From CAYTWW01 sp043801855 (GTDB lineage: Archaea > Nanobdellota > Nanobdellia > Woesearchaeales > GW2011-AR15): a stretch of DNA of 64,000 nucleotides. Shown piece after piece: positions 16,342 to 24,747 of this stretch. The stretch's first letter is position 1. Each line of letters starts with the position of its first letter. Under the pieces are notes generated by a model that was not told the DNA's origin, did no database searches, and worked only from the letters and a program-made list of their open reading frames with translations. The stretch is taken from assembly GCA_043801855.1 (NCBI GenBank), contig JAZDLQ010000017.1, positions 101,100 to 165,099 on the forward strand, in the 5' to 3' direction. A program made the position numbers and the translations under genes.

Positions 16342-16968
16342 TTATTTTTTTGCTTCAGACAAAATAATATTTATAGATTCTGTATTAAAATTTACTATCA
16401 AATCAGAATATAATGGCACTTCACAATTATCTGCGTATAATACTGTATGTATGTTGATTAGATAAGTTGTTGACTCATCGAAGTTCTTGAAGAAAACTTT
16501 TTCTATAAATTCAGATGAGTTCACCTTGAAAAAAGTGGGTGGTGACAAGTCCATCCTAAACTTAACCATTTTTGAAATTGCAGAGATATATGAGCTTATG
16601 ATTATGTTTGAATACTCTTTTAAGATGTCTATGCTGTAACTATCCAGCTCCTTATCTGAATTTTTCTCTTGAGGATTTAGGCAATTAACAATGCTGCGCG
16701 ATGTTTCTTCACCCAACAGATTGAATAAACAGCCACTGATATTTCCTGAAATTTTTTCAAACACAGTTATTATTTGCTGCTCCCCGCCGACATGTGTGAG
16801 AATTTTTTCTTTTTCAATAAGGCTTATATCTGTAATTTTCACTAGAATATCTTTGTTTATTAGTTTACCAAGCGCTCTAGAGGATTTGCCAAGACCAATA
16901 TTTGTTAATTCCTTTATAATATCAATATCGAATTCACTTAATTTTAGCTCTTTTACAATGTTTGCCAT
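16342..16968 (-). CDS. cheC: CheC-family phosphatase paralogue on the opposite strand
   Basis: 208 residues in the CheC fold. Both catalytic E-x-x-N sites are recognisable: KELTNIGLGKSS near the N-terminus and KEYSNIIISSYISAI in the middle, so it may dephosphorylate CheY-P. It is transcribed towards cheW and away from the cheY-led operon, sharing the 132-base divergent region with it. It is the most divergent of the five CheC-like proteins in the window. Confidence 0.82.
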   Translation of the reverse strand: MANIVKELKLSEFDIDIIKELTNIGLGKSSRALGKLINKDILVKITDISLIEKEKILTHVGGEQQIITVFEKISGNISGCLFNLLGEETSRSIVNCLNPQEKNSDKELDSYSIDILKEYSNIIISSYISAISKMVKFRMDLSPPTFFKVNSSEFIEKVFFKNFDESTTYLINIHTVLYADNCEVPLYSDLIVNFNTESINIILSEAKK

Positions 16969-17052
16969 ATTATTTTTTCATTTATGATAAGTATAAATAT
17001 CTATCTTTTTTAAGATATTGATTGAATTTTCAAATAATTTTCAATATAAAAA

Positions 17053-17096
17053 TTTATAAACTGCAGCTACATTTACCAGATTAATAAATGAGGTGA
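17053..17096 (+). promoter_or_regulatory. Promoter and ribosome-binding site of the main che operon
   Basis: TTTATAAA at 17053-17060 is a TATA box about 40 bases before the first cheY, and GAGGTGA at 17090-17096 is a strong Shine-Dalgarno sequence. The ten genes downstream are packed with overlaps or short gaps up to 24689, so this is probably the main promoter for all of them. Confidence 0.6.
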
Positions 17097-17100
17097 TCAG

Positions 17101-17466
17101 ATGAGTAAGAAAGTAATGATAGTTGAAGATTCAAATCTTATGGTTTCTGTCATAACAAATTTCATAAAAAAATCAGGCATGGATATAAACATTGTAGTTG
17201 CCCATTCAGGAGAAGAATCGATTGAGCTTTATCAAAAAGACAGGCCAAACCTTGTTTTTATGGATATAAAGATGCCCGGAATGGATGGAATAACTGCTCT
17301 TGAAAATATTAAGAAAATAGATAATTATGCTAAAGTTGTGATGTGTACTTCATTAAAGGACCCTGACAGCGAGGAGCGATCTAAAAAGTGCGGCTGCGTC
17401 GGTTATATAATGAAGCCATTTGGCAGCAAAGATATTATTGATGCGCTTGAAAAGAACCTGAGGTGA
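17101..17466 (+). CDS. cheY: CheY-like response regulator 1
   Basis: 121-residue stand-alone receiver domain. Acidic pocket E9/D10, phosphoacceptor D55 in FMDIKMPG, switch Thr83 in MCTS and Lys105 in MKPF are present. E9 replaces the first Asp of the usual DD pair. Phosphorylated by CheA; its output target is not in the window (no archaellum or CheF gene is visible). A second receiver gene starts only about 8 bases after the stop. Confidence 0.95.
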   Translation: MSKKVMIVEDSNLMVSVITNFIKKSGMDINIVVAHSGEESIELYQKDRPNLVFMDIKMPGMDGITALENIKKIDNYAKVVMCTSLKDPDSEERSKKCGCVGYIMKPFGSKDIIDALEKNLR

Positions 17467-17474
17467 AGTTAAGC

Positions 17475-17837
17475 ATGGCCCTAAAAGTATTAATAGTTGA
17501 TGATTCACTTTTTATGAGAACTATGCTTAAGAAGATAATCACAGAAGCTGGTGCAGAAATTGTTGCTGAAGCAGGTGACGGCGCAGAAGCTCTTATAAAA
17601 TATAATGAAGTAAAGCCTGACCTCGTGTTTCTTGATGTTGTGATGCCAAATGTTGATGGAATTCAGGCTCTGAAAAATATTAAAGCCTCAAATCCGGATT
17701 CTACAGTTATCATGTGCACATCAACCGGCCAGGATATGATAGTCAAAGAAGCCGTTGACTCAGGCGCTGCAGACTTTGTGGTTAAGCCATTCTCAAAAGA
17801 AGATATTCAAGGAATAATCCAAAAATACCAGGGATGA
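17475..17837 (+). CDS. cheY: CheY response regulator 2
   Basis: 120-residue receiver with the canonical pocket D9/D10, phosphoacceptor D54 in FLDVVMPN, Thr82 and Lys104 in VKPF. The ATG at 17475 is preferred over an in-frame GTG at 17463 that belongs to the GAGGTGA ribosome-binding site. Two adjacent CheY proteins suggest a division of labour, for example one acting as output and one as phosphate sink; the sequences do not say which. The stop overlaps the first cheB start (ATGA). Confidence 0.95.
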   Translation: MALKVLIVDDSLFMRTMLKKIITEAGAEIVAEAGDGAEALIKYNEVKPDLVFLDVVMPNVDGIQALKNIKASNPDSTVIMCTSTGQDMIVKEAVDSGAADFVVKPFSKEDIQGIIQKYQG

Positions 17838-18892
17838 ATTTCCCTACTAGGAATATTATGATAAATGTTTTAGTAGTTGATGATTCTGCATTTATGAGAA
17901 AAGTAATTTGTGATATTTTGACCGTTGATAATGAAGTAAAAATTGTCGGTGTTGCAAACAATGGTGCCGGCGCTCTTAAAAAAATTACTGAGCTTCATCC
18001 TGATGTTGTTACTATAGACCTTCATCTTCCTGATATTGATGGGACTGATTTGATTAAGCAGATTATGAAAGAAAATCCTGTTCCTATTGTTGTTGTAAGT
18101 GCATTTACAAAAAATGACTCTGCGCAGATAATAGAAGCTCTGCAGTCAGGAGCAGTTGACTTTGTTAAGAAGCCATCCGGTGAAATATCACTTAATATTA
18201 GGGAGATTGGAGCAGATATTATTAATAAAGTAAAGGCAGCTTTCATATCGAAACTTAAGACAGGGTCGCAGGAAAAGAAACATGTCATTGTAAGAAAATT
18301 TAACCCGTCTAGAAAAAAAATTGTTGTGATTGGCGCTTCAGCCGGTGGGCCGCCTACACTAGAGGCGCTTTTAACTTTGCTTCCTAAAAATATTCCTGTG
18401 CCTATCCTTATTGTCCAACATATGCCGCCAGGTGATTTTACAGCAACTCTTGCAAATAGGCTTGACTCAATTTGTGAAATTCGAGTAAGAGAAGCAAAAG
18501 AAGGAGATGAGTTGCAAAACGGAGTTGCACTAATTGCTCCAGGGGGCTTTCATATGGAATTAAAGACAGATAATCCTCTATTTGAAGGAAAAATTGCGCT
18601 TAATACCGAGCCCAGAGAGCTTGGAGTAAGGCCTTGTGTAAATCGGCTTTTTGCTTCAGCTGCAAAAATATTTCAGGAAAACACTATTGGAATAGTCCTC
18701 ACAGGAATGGGTTCTGACGGCAAAAATGGTGCCGGTGAAATTAAAAAATATAACGGAACAATTCTGGCTGAATCTGAAGAATCATGCGTCATTTTTGGCA
18801 TGCCAAAAGAAGTAATTAAAGCAGGCCTAGCTGATGAGATTGTGCCTATAGATAAAATGGCAGTAGCGCTAGTGCAGCTTGTTGAAGTGTAA
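17834..18892 (+). CDS. cheB: Chemotaxis protein-glutamate methylesterase CheB
   Basis: 352 residues: receiver domain (about 9-130; DD near 16-17 and phosphoacceptor in TIDLHLPD) and a C-terminal methylesterase/deamidase domain with GASAGGPP (catalytic Ser), QHMPPGDF (His) and GMGSDGKNGA (Asp). It removes methyl groups from receptor glutamates, opposing CheR. The first ATG overlaps the cheY stop; an ATG eight codons later matches the usual family start, so either is possible. Confidence 0.95.
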   Translation: MNFPTRNIMINVLVVDDSAFMRKVICDILTVDNEVKIVGVANNGAGALKKITELHPDVVTIDLHLPDIDGTDLIKQIMKENPVPIVVVSAFTKNDSAQIIEALQSGAVDFVKKPSGEISLNIREIGADIINKVKAAFISKLKTGSQEKKHVIVRKFNPSRKKIVVIGASAGGPPTLEALLTLLPKNIPVPILIVQHMPPGDFTATLANRLDSICEIRVREAKEGDELQNGVALIAPGGFHMELKTDNPLFEGKIALNTEPRELGVRPCVNRLFASAAKIFQENTIGIVLTGMGSDGKNGAGEIKKYNGTILAESEESCVIFGMPKEVIKAGLADEIVPIDKMAVALVQLVEV

Positions 18893-18895
18893 AAA

Positions 18896-20857
18896 ATGGA
18901 TATGTCTGGCTATCTTAATGAATTTGTATCAGAAGCTAAAGATCATTTGGATGAATTAAACAATGCTATACTTGATCTGGAAAAAGAGCCGGAAAATAAA
19001 GATATTATTAACAGGATGTTTCGCTCAAGCCATACTCTAAAGGGAAATGGGGCAGCAATGGGTTTTTTAAAATTTGCAGAGCTTGCACATTCTATCGAAG
19101 ATGTGATGTCAAAAATAAGAGACGGAAAAATTGCTGCTGATAGTGGCATCATTAATATTATCCTTCAGGGATGCGATATAATGGAAAAAAGCCTTGAAAA
19201 TATTGCACTTGGCAAGGAAGATACAACTGAATCTGAAAACCTAATTGAAGAGTTTAAAAACATTACCAATATAAAACCTGAAAAAAGCACAGCGCAAAAT
19301 GTCTGTGCAAAGACGATTCTTACAGAAATTGAAAAAAAAGAGATAGATGATGAAACTGCCAAAGGAAATAATGTATTTAGGATTGTCCTTGTTTTTGAAA
19401 AAAATAACAATCTAAAGAGCGCAAAGGCAAGCGTATTGCTAAGAGAATTACGCAAAAATGGCAAAATTATCAAAACAACGCCAGATGCAGAAAAAATTAG
19501 TAAAGGCGAAATAGGTTTAGAGCTGGAAATAATTGTTTGCACAAATATGCAAAAAGAAAGCTTAATATCAGCTATTGATAAAGTATCTGGAATATCAAGC
19601 ATTTTTGTTTTATCACTGGATGAAGAATATGTAAAAAGCACCCAGCAAAAAAACGAGGAAAAAGAGGCCGCTAAAGCGCAAATTATTAACGAGCACAAGA
19701 ATTATGCAGTAGGTAAAGTTCAAAACATTAAGGTGAGCATGGAAAAACTTGACAAACTTATGAATCTTGTTGGCGAACTTCTAATAAGCAACATCAGGCT
19801 TCAGGATATTGCCCATAAGAAGGATTATGACCGGTTAAAGCTTGTTTTGAATGATGTAGATAGGCTTGTTCTTGACCTGCAATCAGATATAATGGAAGTG
19901 AGGATGGTGCCGATAGGAAGCATTTTCAATAGATTCCCAAGAATGGTTAGGGATATTGCAAATCATGAGAAAAAAAATGTGAATCTGATTATTGAAGGAG
20001 AAGATATTGAGTTTGACAGAACTGTTTTGGATAAAATAGGCGATCCTCTTGTTCATCTTCTGAGAAATTCAGTCGACCATGGCATAGAGCTGCCTGATAT
20101 TAGGTTAAAAAAGGGAAAGCCGGAAGAAGGAATAATTAAGCTTATTGCAAAAAGGGAGAAGAGCAAAGCAATAATTGAAGTATCAGATGACGGCGATGGA
20201 ATAGACCCAAAAGCAGTCGCAGAAACCTGTATAAGAAAGGGTACTTTGACCAAAGAGCAGGTTGAAAAAATGAGTGATAAAGAACTTCAGATGCAGATTT
20301 TTGTTCCTGGAACAACCACCAGTAAAGTGATTACAGAACTATCCGGCAGGGGCGTTGGCATGGACACTGTAAAAAGCATGATTACTAGTCTGAGAGGAAC
20401 TGTCCGGCTAAGCAGTACTGTTGGAATAGGCACTAGTGTTACAATTGAGCTTCCTTTAACTGTTGCAATAGTTACAGCTCTACTGGTTGAAGTGGGCGGC
20501 GATTTATATGCAATTCCACTATCAAATGTCGACCAAACTGTTGATATTAAATCTGAAGATATTAAAACAGGCATAGGCCATGATGTTTTTTTGCTGAGAG
20601 GAAAAGTAATTCCTTTGTTTTGGCTAGATGAGTTACTTAGATATGGCAATAAAAAAGTAAGCAAAAAAGTAACTGTTATAATTGTAAATAAAGAGGGTGA
20701 GGAATGCGGTTTTGCAGTTGACTCAATATTTTCAAAGCAGCAAGTATTAATTAAGTCTTTTTCAGATACGCTAAAAAGTGTTACATCGTTTTCAGGTGCA
20801 ACTATTCTGGGTGACGGAAAAGTTGCGCTAATCCTTGATGTGAACTCGTTAATATAA
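18896..20857 (+). CDS. cheA: Chemotaxis histidine kinase CheA
   Basis: 653 residues with full domain order: P1 Hpt with phospho-accepting His46 in SSHTLKGNGA; a variable P2-like region (about 150-235); P3 dimerisation helices; P4 ATPase with LLRNSVDHGIE (N box), DDGDGIDP (G1) and GRGVGMD (G2); and a C-terminal P5 CheW-like domain. Autophosphorylates under receptor control and passes phosphate to the two CheY proteins and CheB. Starts 3 bases after cheB. Confidence 0.97.
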   Translation: MDMSGYLNEFVSEAKDHLDELNNAILDLEKEPENKDIINRMFRSSHTLKGNGAAMGFLKFAELAHSIEDVMSKIRDGKIAADSGIINIILQGCDIMEKSLENIALGKEDTTESENLIEEFKNITNIKPEKSTAQNVCAKTILTEIEKKEIDDETAKGNNVFRIVLVFEKNNNLKSAKASVLLRELRKNGKIIKTTPDAEKISKGEIGLELEIIVCTNMQKESLISAIDKVSGISSIFVLSLDEEYVKSTQQKNEEKEAAKAQIINEHKNYAVGKVQNIKVSMEKLDKLMNLVGELLISNIRLQDIAHKKDYDRLKLVLNDVDRLVLDLQSDIMEVRMVPIGSIFNRFPRMVRDIANHEKKNVNLIIEGEDIEFDRTVLDKIGDPLVHLLRNSVDHGIELPDIRLKKGKPEEGIIKLIAKREKSKAIIEVSDDGDGIDPKAVAETCIRKGTLTKEQVEKMSDKELQMQIFVPGTTTSKVITELSGRGVGMDTVKSMITSLRGTVRLSSTVGIGTSVTIELPLTVAIVTALLVEVGGDLYAIPLSNVDQTVDIKSEDIKTGIGHDVFLLRGKVIPLFWLDELLRYGNKKVSKKVTVIIVNKEGEECGFAVDSIFSKQQVLIKSFSDTLKSVTSFSGATILGDGKVALILDVNSLI

Positions 20858-20874
20858 TGAGGTGTTATTATAAA

Positions 20875-21489
20875 ATGGATGGTGTGAAGCTTACAGAAAT
20901 GGAGCAGGATGCGCTAAGGGAGTGCGCAAATGTAGGCATTGGAAATGCTGCTACATCACTTTCAATATTGCTAAAAAAGAGAATTAATATAAAAATCCCT
21001 GAAGTGAAATTTATTCCAATTGAGAAGTTTTCTCTTGAAATAGGAGGGCCTGAGACAGTTGTTTCAGGAATATATCTTACTGTCCAGGGTGATCTGCAGG
21101 GAGAGGTAATATTTATCTTTCCTAAAAATGATGCGCTTGAGCTTGTCTGCCTTCTCCTGGGAAACGCACAAACAGAATTGACTCCGGAACTGTCAGAATC
21201 CGGCTTCAAGGAAATGTCAAATATTGTTACAGGCTCTTACCTAAACGCGCTTGCAAATATGCTTGACCTTAAAATTCTTCCTTCAATACCGCACACAGCA
21301 ACAGATATGGCTGGTGCATTGATTGATTTTCTCTTAAGTAAAGTTGCTCTGTATTCAGATAATATCTTAGCAATTAAAACAGAAATATATATAGATGAAC
21401 ATAGTATTACAGGAACCTTTATTATAATATTTTCAATTGAGAGCTTAAATAAAATTATGGATATGTTGCATGATAAATATGGCGTATGA
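20875..21489 (+). CDS. cheC: CheY-P phosphatase CheC, copy 1
   Basis: 204 residues. Both E-x-x-N catalytic sites are intact: RECANVGIGNA at the N-terminus and KEMSNIVTGSYLNAL in the middle. The ATG at 20875 is preferred because GAGGTG lies about 10 bases before it; an earlier ATG at 20857 overlaps the cheA stop. Dephosphorylates CheY-P and normally works with CheD. Overlaps the next cheC. Confidence 0.93.
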   Translation: MDGVKLTEMEQDALRECANVGIGNAATSLSILLKKRINIKIPEVKFIPIEKFSLEIGGPETVVSGIYLTVQGDLQGEVIFIFPKNDALELVCLLLGNAQTELTPELSESGFKEMSNIVTGSYLNALANMLDLKILPSIPHTATDMAGALIDFLLSKVALYSDNILAIKTEIYIDEHSITGTFIIIFSIESLNKIMDMLHDKYGV

Positions 21490-22093
21490 ACTGACTAAAT
21501 CACAGCTTGATGCAATTAATGAAATGTGTAATATAGGCGTAGGAAGAGCTGCAACGTCACTCTCAAAAATACTTAATAGAAAAATTGAAGTGACTGTCCC
21601 AAGTTTTTCTTTTCTTCCAATTTCAGAATGCCTTAATAAGTCTGGGAACGAATCGCTTTGCGGGCTTCGCCTTGCTATGGAAGGAGATATAAAAGGTGAA
21701 ACAGTGCTTCTGTTTGAAGAAAGCGCAGCACAGACACTTTCAAGAATGGTATGCAACAGTGCAGGTATAGAAAGCGCATGGAGCCGTGAAGAGGAAAATG
21801 GGGCATTTTGTGAATTTGCAAATATTTTTATTGGCAATTTCCTTAACGCAATATCTGATATGCTTTGCTTTAGAATTACTCCCGGGCTACCGCAGGAAAC
21901 TGCAACAAGCTTAAGGTTAGTTCTTGAAAATTTGATGCATATGGAATCAATGAGTAGCGTATCCAATTATTTACTGCTTATAAATTCAGCTTTTTTTGTG
22001 TCTGAAAAAAATATTGAGGGTGAGATACTTTTGTTTTTTACTGATGATTCTTTGCAATTGCTATTAGGGAGGCTGCAAAATAAAATAATATAA
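21470..22093 (+). CDS. cheC: CheY-P phosphatase CheC, copy 2
   Basis: 207 residues (204 if translation begins at the ATG at 21479). Sites NEMCNIGVGRAA and CEFANIFIGNFLNAI keep both Glu/Asn pairs. It overlaps copy 1 by up to 20 bases, so the two are translationally coupled; similarity in layout suggests tandem duplication followed by divergence. One copy may be the CheD partner and the other an independent phosphatase. Confidence 0.92.
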   Translation: MINMAYELTKSQLDAINEMCNIGVGRAATSLSKILNRKIEVTVPSFSFLPISECLNKSGNESLCGLRLAMEGDIKGETVLLFEESAAQTLSRMVCNSAGIESAWSREEENGAFCEFANIFIGNFLNAISDMLCFRITPGLPQETATSLRLVLENLMHMESMSSVSNYLLLINSAFFVSEKNIEGEILLFFTDDSLQLLLGRLQNKII

Positions 22094-22099
22094 AGTAAA

Positions 22100-22600
22100 A
22101 TGGAACTAAGCAACCAATTAATAGTTGACATGGGAAAATTTGTAATTGCGCATAATCCTGATACTCTTTGCGTGCTTGGAATTGGAAGCTGTATAGCGGT
22201 AGTTTTATATGATTTAGAGCAGCATATTGGCGGCCTTGCCCATGTGATGCTGCCTGACAGCAAATCCATGGGAAGGGACACCACCAAGGAATTAAACCTT
22301 AATAAGTTTGCAGACGTGGCAATACCAAATATGCTATCTGAAATGCAAAAAAAAGGCTGCAAAAAAGAGCGTATAAAAGCAAAAATTGCTGGCGGAGCGC
22401 ATATGTTTAAGACAATAGTTGAAACTGAGATTCTTGAGATTGGAAAAAGAAATATAGAGGCAGTAAAAAGCGCATTGGATCAATTTAGTATTCCTCTTAT
22501 TGGCGAAGACACAGGTGGGTCTTGCGGAAGGACAGTGAGATTTGATATTTCAACAGGAGTTGTGACGGTTAGGACTATAAATGGAATCTTTAAAATCTAG
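22100..22600 (+). CDS. cheD: Chemoreceptor glutamine deamidase CheD
   Basis: 166 residues. Catalytic Cys in LGIGSCIAV near residue 31, His in GLAHVMLP near 47, the KIAGGAHMF motif near 96 and GGSCGRTVRF near the C-terminus are all present. CheD deamidates receptor Gln residues and stimulates CheC. It follows the two CheC genes by 6 bases and overlaps cheR by 20 bases. Confidence 0.96.
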   Translation: MELSNQLIVDMGKFVIAHNPDTLCVLGIGSCIAVVLYDLEQHIGGLAHVMLPDSKSMGRDTTKELNLNKFADVAIPNMLSEMQKKGCKKERIKAKIAGGAHMFKTIVETEILEIGKRNIEAVKSALDQFSIPLIGEDTGGSCGRTVRFDISTGVVTVRTINGIFKI

Positions 22601-23462
22601 TGAGCAAGCTCAGCAAATAAAATCAGCTGACATGGAGGAATTAAGAAGGCTGATTGCAAGCCTGCTGAAATTTAACACCAGCCAGTATACAGACAGTTTC
22701 ATTTTACGTAGAGTTAATATACGCCTAAGAGTTAAGAATATCTCTTCTATTTCAGAGTATAACTTGCTTCTTGCTAAAGATATTGCTGAAAGGGATTTGT
22801 TAAAAAAAGAATTGACAATCCATGTTACCCATTTTTTCAGGGACTTTTCAGCATATTCTGCATTTGCAAAAGATGCAATACCAATAATTTTTGAAGCTAA
22901 AAAAAATAGTTCAAAAAAAACTATCAAAATTTTATCTGCAGGCGGATCAACCGGCGAAGAGGCATATTCAATTGCAATTTGCTTTGCTGAAGCGATGAGA
23001 GAATCCAATTTTAAATTCAATGTTAATATCATTTCATGCGATCGTGATGATGCAACAATTGAAAAGGCAAAAATCAGCGTTTATGAGGAAAGCCAATTCA
23101 AAGAGACGCCTCCGGAATACGTTGCCAGATATTTTTCAAAGTTCAATGATGAAAAGACCTATTATCCTATTGATTTGATACGAAAAATGGTGCAGTTTGT
23201 CAAATGCGATCTTCTCCTTTATGATATTGAATCCGGATATGATGCAATTTTTTGCAGAAACACAGTAATATATTTTAACAGGCATGCAAAAGAAATTCTT
23301 TACTCTCATTTCTATGATTGCCTAAATGAGCCGGGGTTTCTCATACTTGGAAAAACAGAGCTATTGGCTGGCAGGGCAAAGGAGCAATTTAGCATATTTA
23401 ATTCAGTTGAAAGAATATACAAAAAAGAGAATATTCAGGCAGCCGCCAATAACAATCTATAA
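22581..23462 (+). CDS. cheR: Chemotaxis protein methyltransferase CheR
   Basis: 293 residues. N-terminal all-helical domain with a family-typical FILRRVNIRLR segment, then the SAM-binding domain: THFFRD, SAGGSTGEEAYSIA (motif I), a SCDRDD acidic loop, and FCRNTVIYFN. Methylates receptor glutamates, opposing CheB. The start lies inside the cheD 3' end, so the two are coupled. Confidence 0.96.
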   Translation: MESLKSSEQAQQIKSADMEELRRLIASLLKFNTSQYTDSFILRRVNIRLRVKNISSISEYNLLLAKDIAERDLLKKELTIHVTHFFRDFSAYSAFAKDAIPIIFEAKKNSSKKTIKILSAGGSTGEEAYSIAICFAEAMRESNFKFNVNIISCDRDDATIEKAKISVYEESQFKETPPEYVARYFSKFNDEKTYYPIDLIRKMVQFVKCDLLLYDIESGYDAIFCRNTVIYFNRHAKEILYSHFYDCLNEPGFLILGKTELLAGRAKEQFSIFNSVERIYKKENIQAAANNNL

Positions 23463-23487
23463 ATAGTCTTTAGTTATATTGATTTTC

Positions 23488-24156
23488 ATGGGCGCCATGG
23501 GTAAAAAAGAGGCAATTGGCGAAAAGCAAAAAGAGCCAGGCAAATTTGAAGGCATTACAATACTTGAGCTTGATACTCTTAGAGAGCTTGCAAACATTGG
23601 TACAGGAAACGCAAGCATTGCCCTTTCTTCGCTGCTGAATACTCGGGTTAATATTAGTATTCCTACAACAGCTCTTGTGAATATCAAAGAAGTTGCTGGC
23701 TACATAAAAAGCAGCAATGAAATGACAATTGGCTTGTACAGCAGCATTACGCAAGGCATAAGCGGAAATTTAATTGCTATGTTTCCGGTAGACAGTGGAA
23801 TAATTCTTGCAAACAGCCTTGCTTTTAATGAGTCAAGCGGAGCAGATGTGCTTTCAAAGAAACATGCGGAAATACTCAAGAAACTTGGCAGTGTGCTGTA
23901 TGCAATTTACCTATCGAGTATTGCCGGTTTTTTACGCTCAAATATTACTTTTCAGCCACCAAATATAATTTCTACTATGGGCAGCTCAATTATTGATTTT
24001 ATTCTTGTTGATATTGACCAAAATGAAAAATGCTTGCTGATAAACCTTGGTTTTGACGCAATGAATAAGGCAATTAAAGGAGATTTTATTTTGATTTTTA
24101 CAGTATCTTCGCTTATGCCGATGCTTGAAAAACTTAGAAAAGAGGATGCTAAATGA
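23488..24156 (+). CDS. CheC-family protein with one intact site (CheC')
   Basis: 222 residues from the ATG at 23488 (an ATG at 23497 is also possible). The first site is intact (RELANIGTGNA), the second reads KKLGSVLYAIYLSSIA and has lost Glu and Asn. The same loss is seen in the paralogue at 7338, and both are physically joined to a KaiC-like gene, here by a 4-base ATGA overlap. Probably a specialised CheC rather than the main phosphatase. Confidence 0.82.
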   Translation: MGAMGKKEAIGEKQKEPGKFEGITILELDTLRELANIGTGNASIALSSLLNTRVNISIPTTALVNIKEVAGYIKSSNEMTIGLYSSITQGISGNLIAMFPVDSGIILANSLAFNESSGADVLSKKHAEILKKLGSVLYAIYLSSIAGFLRSNITFQPPNIISTMGSSIIDFILVDIDQNEKCLLINLGFDAMNKAIKGDFILIFTVSSLMPMLEKLRKEDAK

Positions 24157-24689
24157 ACATTAATCTTGAATCCGAATTAAAAGAAAAAAAAACTATTCTT
24201 GTTGTAATACCAAATGTCGAATACCAGGAGACAATATTAAGCTTATGCAGACAGCTTAATACCAACTATAACAGAATTGCCTATATTAGCCTGAATAAAT
24301 TAATAACCCCTCTTCGCCGCACACTTGAAGATAATAAAATTAATACTGAAAAGTTCTTTTTTATTGACGGAATCACAAAAACAGCGATACCAAATCCGCC
24401 ATCTTCATCTAATATTATCTATGTTCCAGCGCCAAATGACCTAACAAAACTTAGCATTGCAATAACAAAGGTTTTGCAGACATTTGACCCGGACTGCCTG
24501 TTTTTTGAGAGCATGTCAACACTTCTTATCTATGAAGAAGAAAAAGTCATCAGCCAATTCATGTATTCGGTTGTAAATAAAGTAAACGCATTTGGCATCC
24601 GCTGCATCTTAACATGCCTTGATGGCAGAAAAGAAGAGATATTAATAAATGACTTAAGCTTAGTACTTGATAAGATTGTGAAGAGATAG
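24153..24689 (+). CDS. KaiC/RecA-like protein without Walker A, partner of CheC'
   Basis: 178 residues homologous to the protein at 7965-8507. Blocks FFIDGITKTAIPNPP, VPAPNDLTKLSIAI and SMSTLLIY match a degenerate RecA/KaiC-like fold familiar from archaeal genomes (I believe the DUF7504 type). There is no GKT/S P-loop; the Walker B-like strand ends FESMS. Last gene of the che operon, starting inside the stop of CheC'. Likely a regulatory or scaffolding protein rather than an ATPase. Confidence 0.75.
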   Translation: MNINLESELKEKKTILVVIPNVEYQETILSLCRQLNTNYNRIAYISLNKLITPLRRTLEDNKINTEKFFFIDGITKTAIPNPPSSSNIIYVPAPNDLTKLSIAITKVLQTFDPDCLFFESMSTLLIYEEEKVISQFMYSVVNKVNAFGIRCILTCLDGRKEEILINDLSLVLDKIVKR

Positions 24690-24747
24690 ATATTAATAGT
24701 AAAATTTAATTCATTTATTTATTAATAATCTGTTTGGAGAAAATTAA

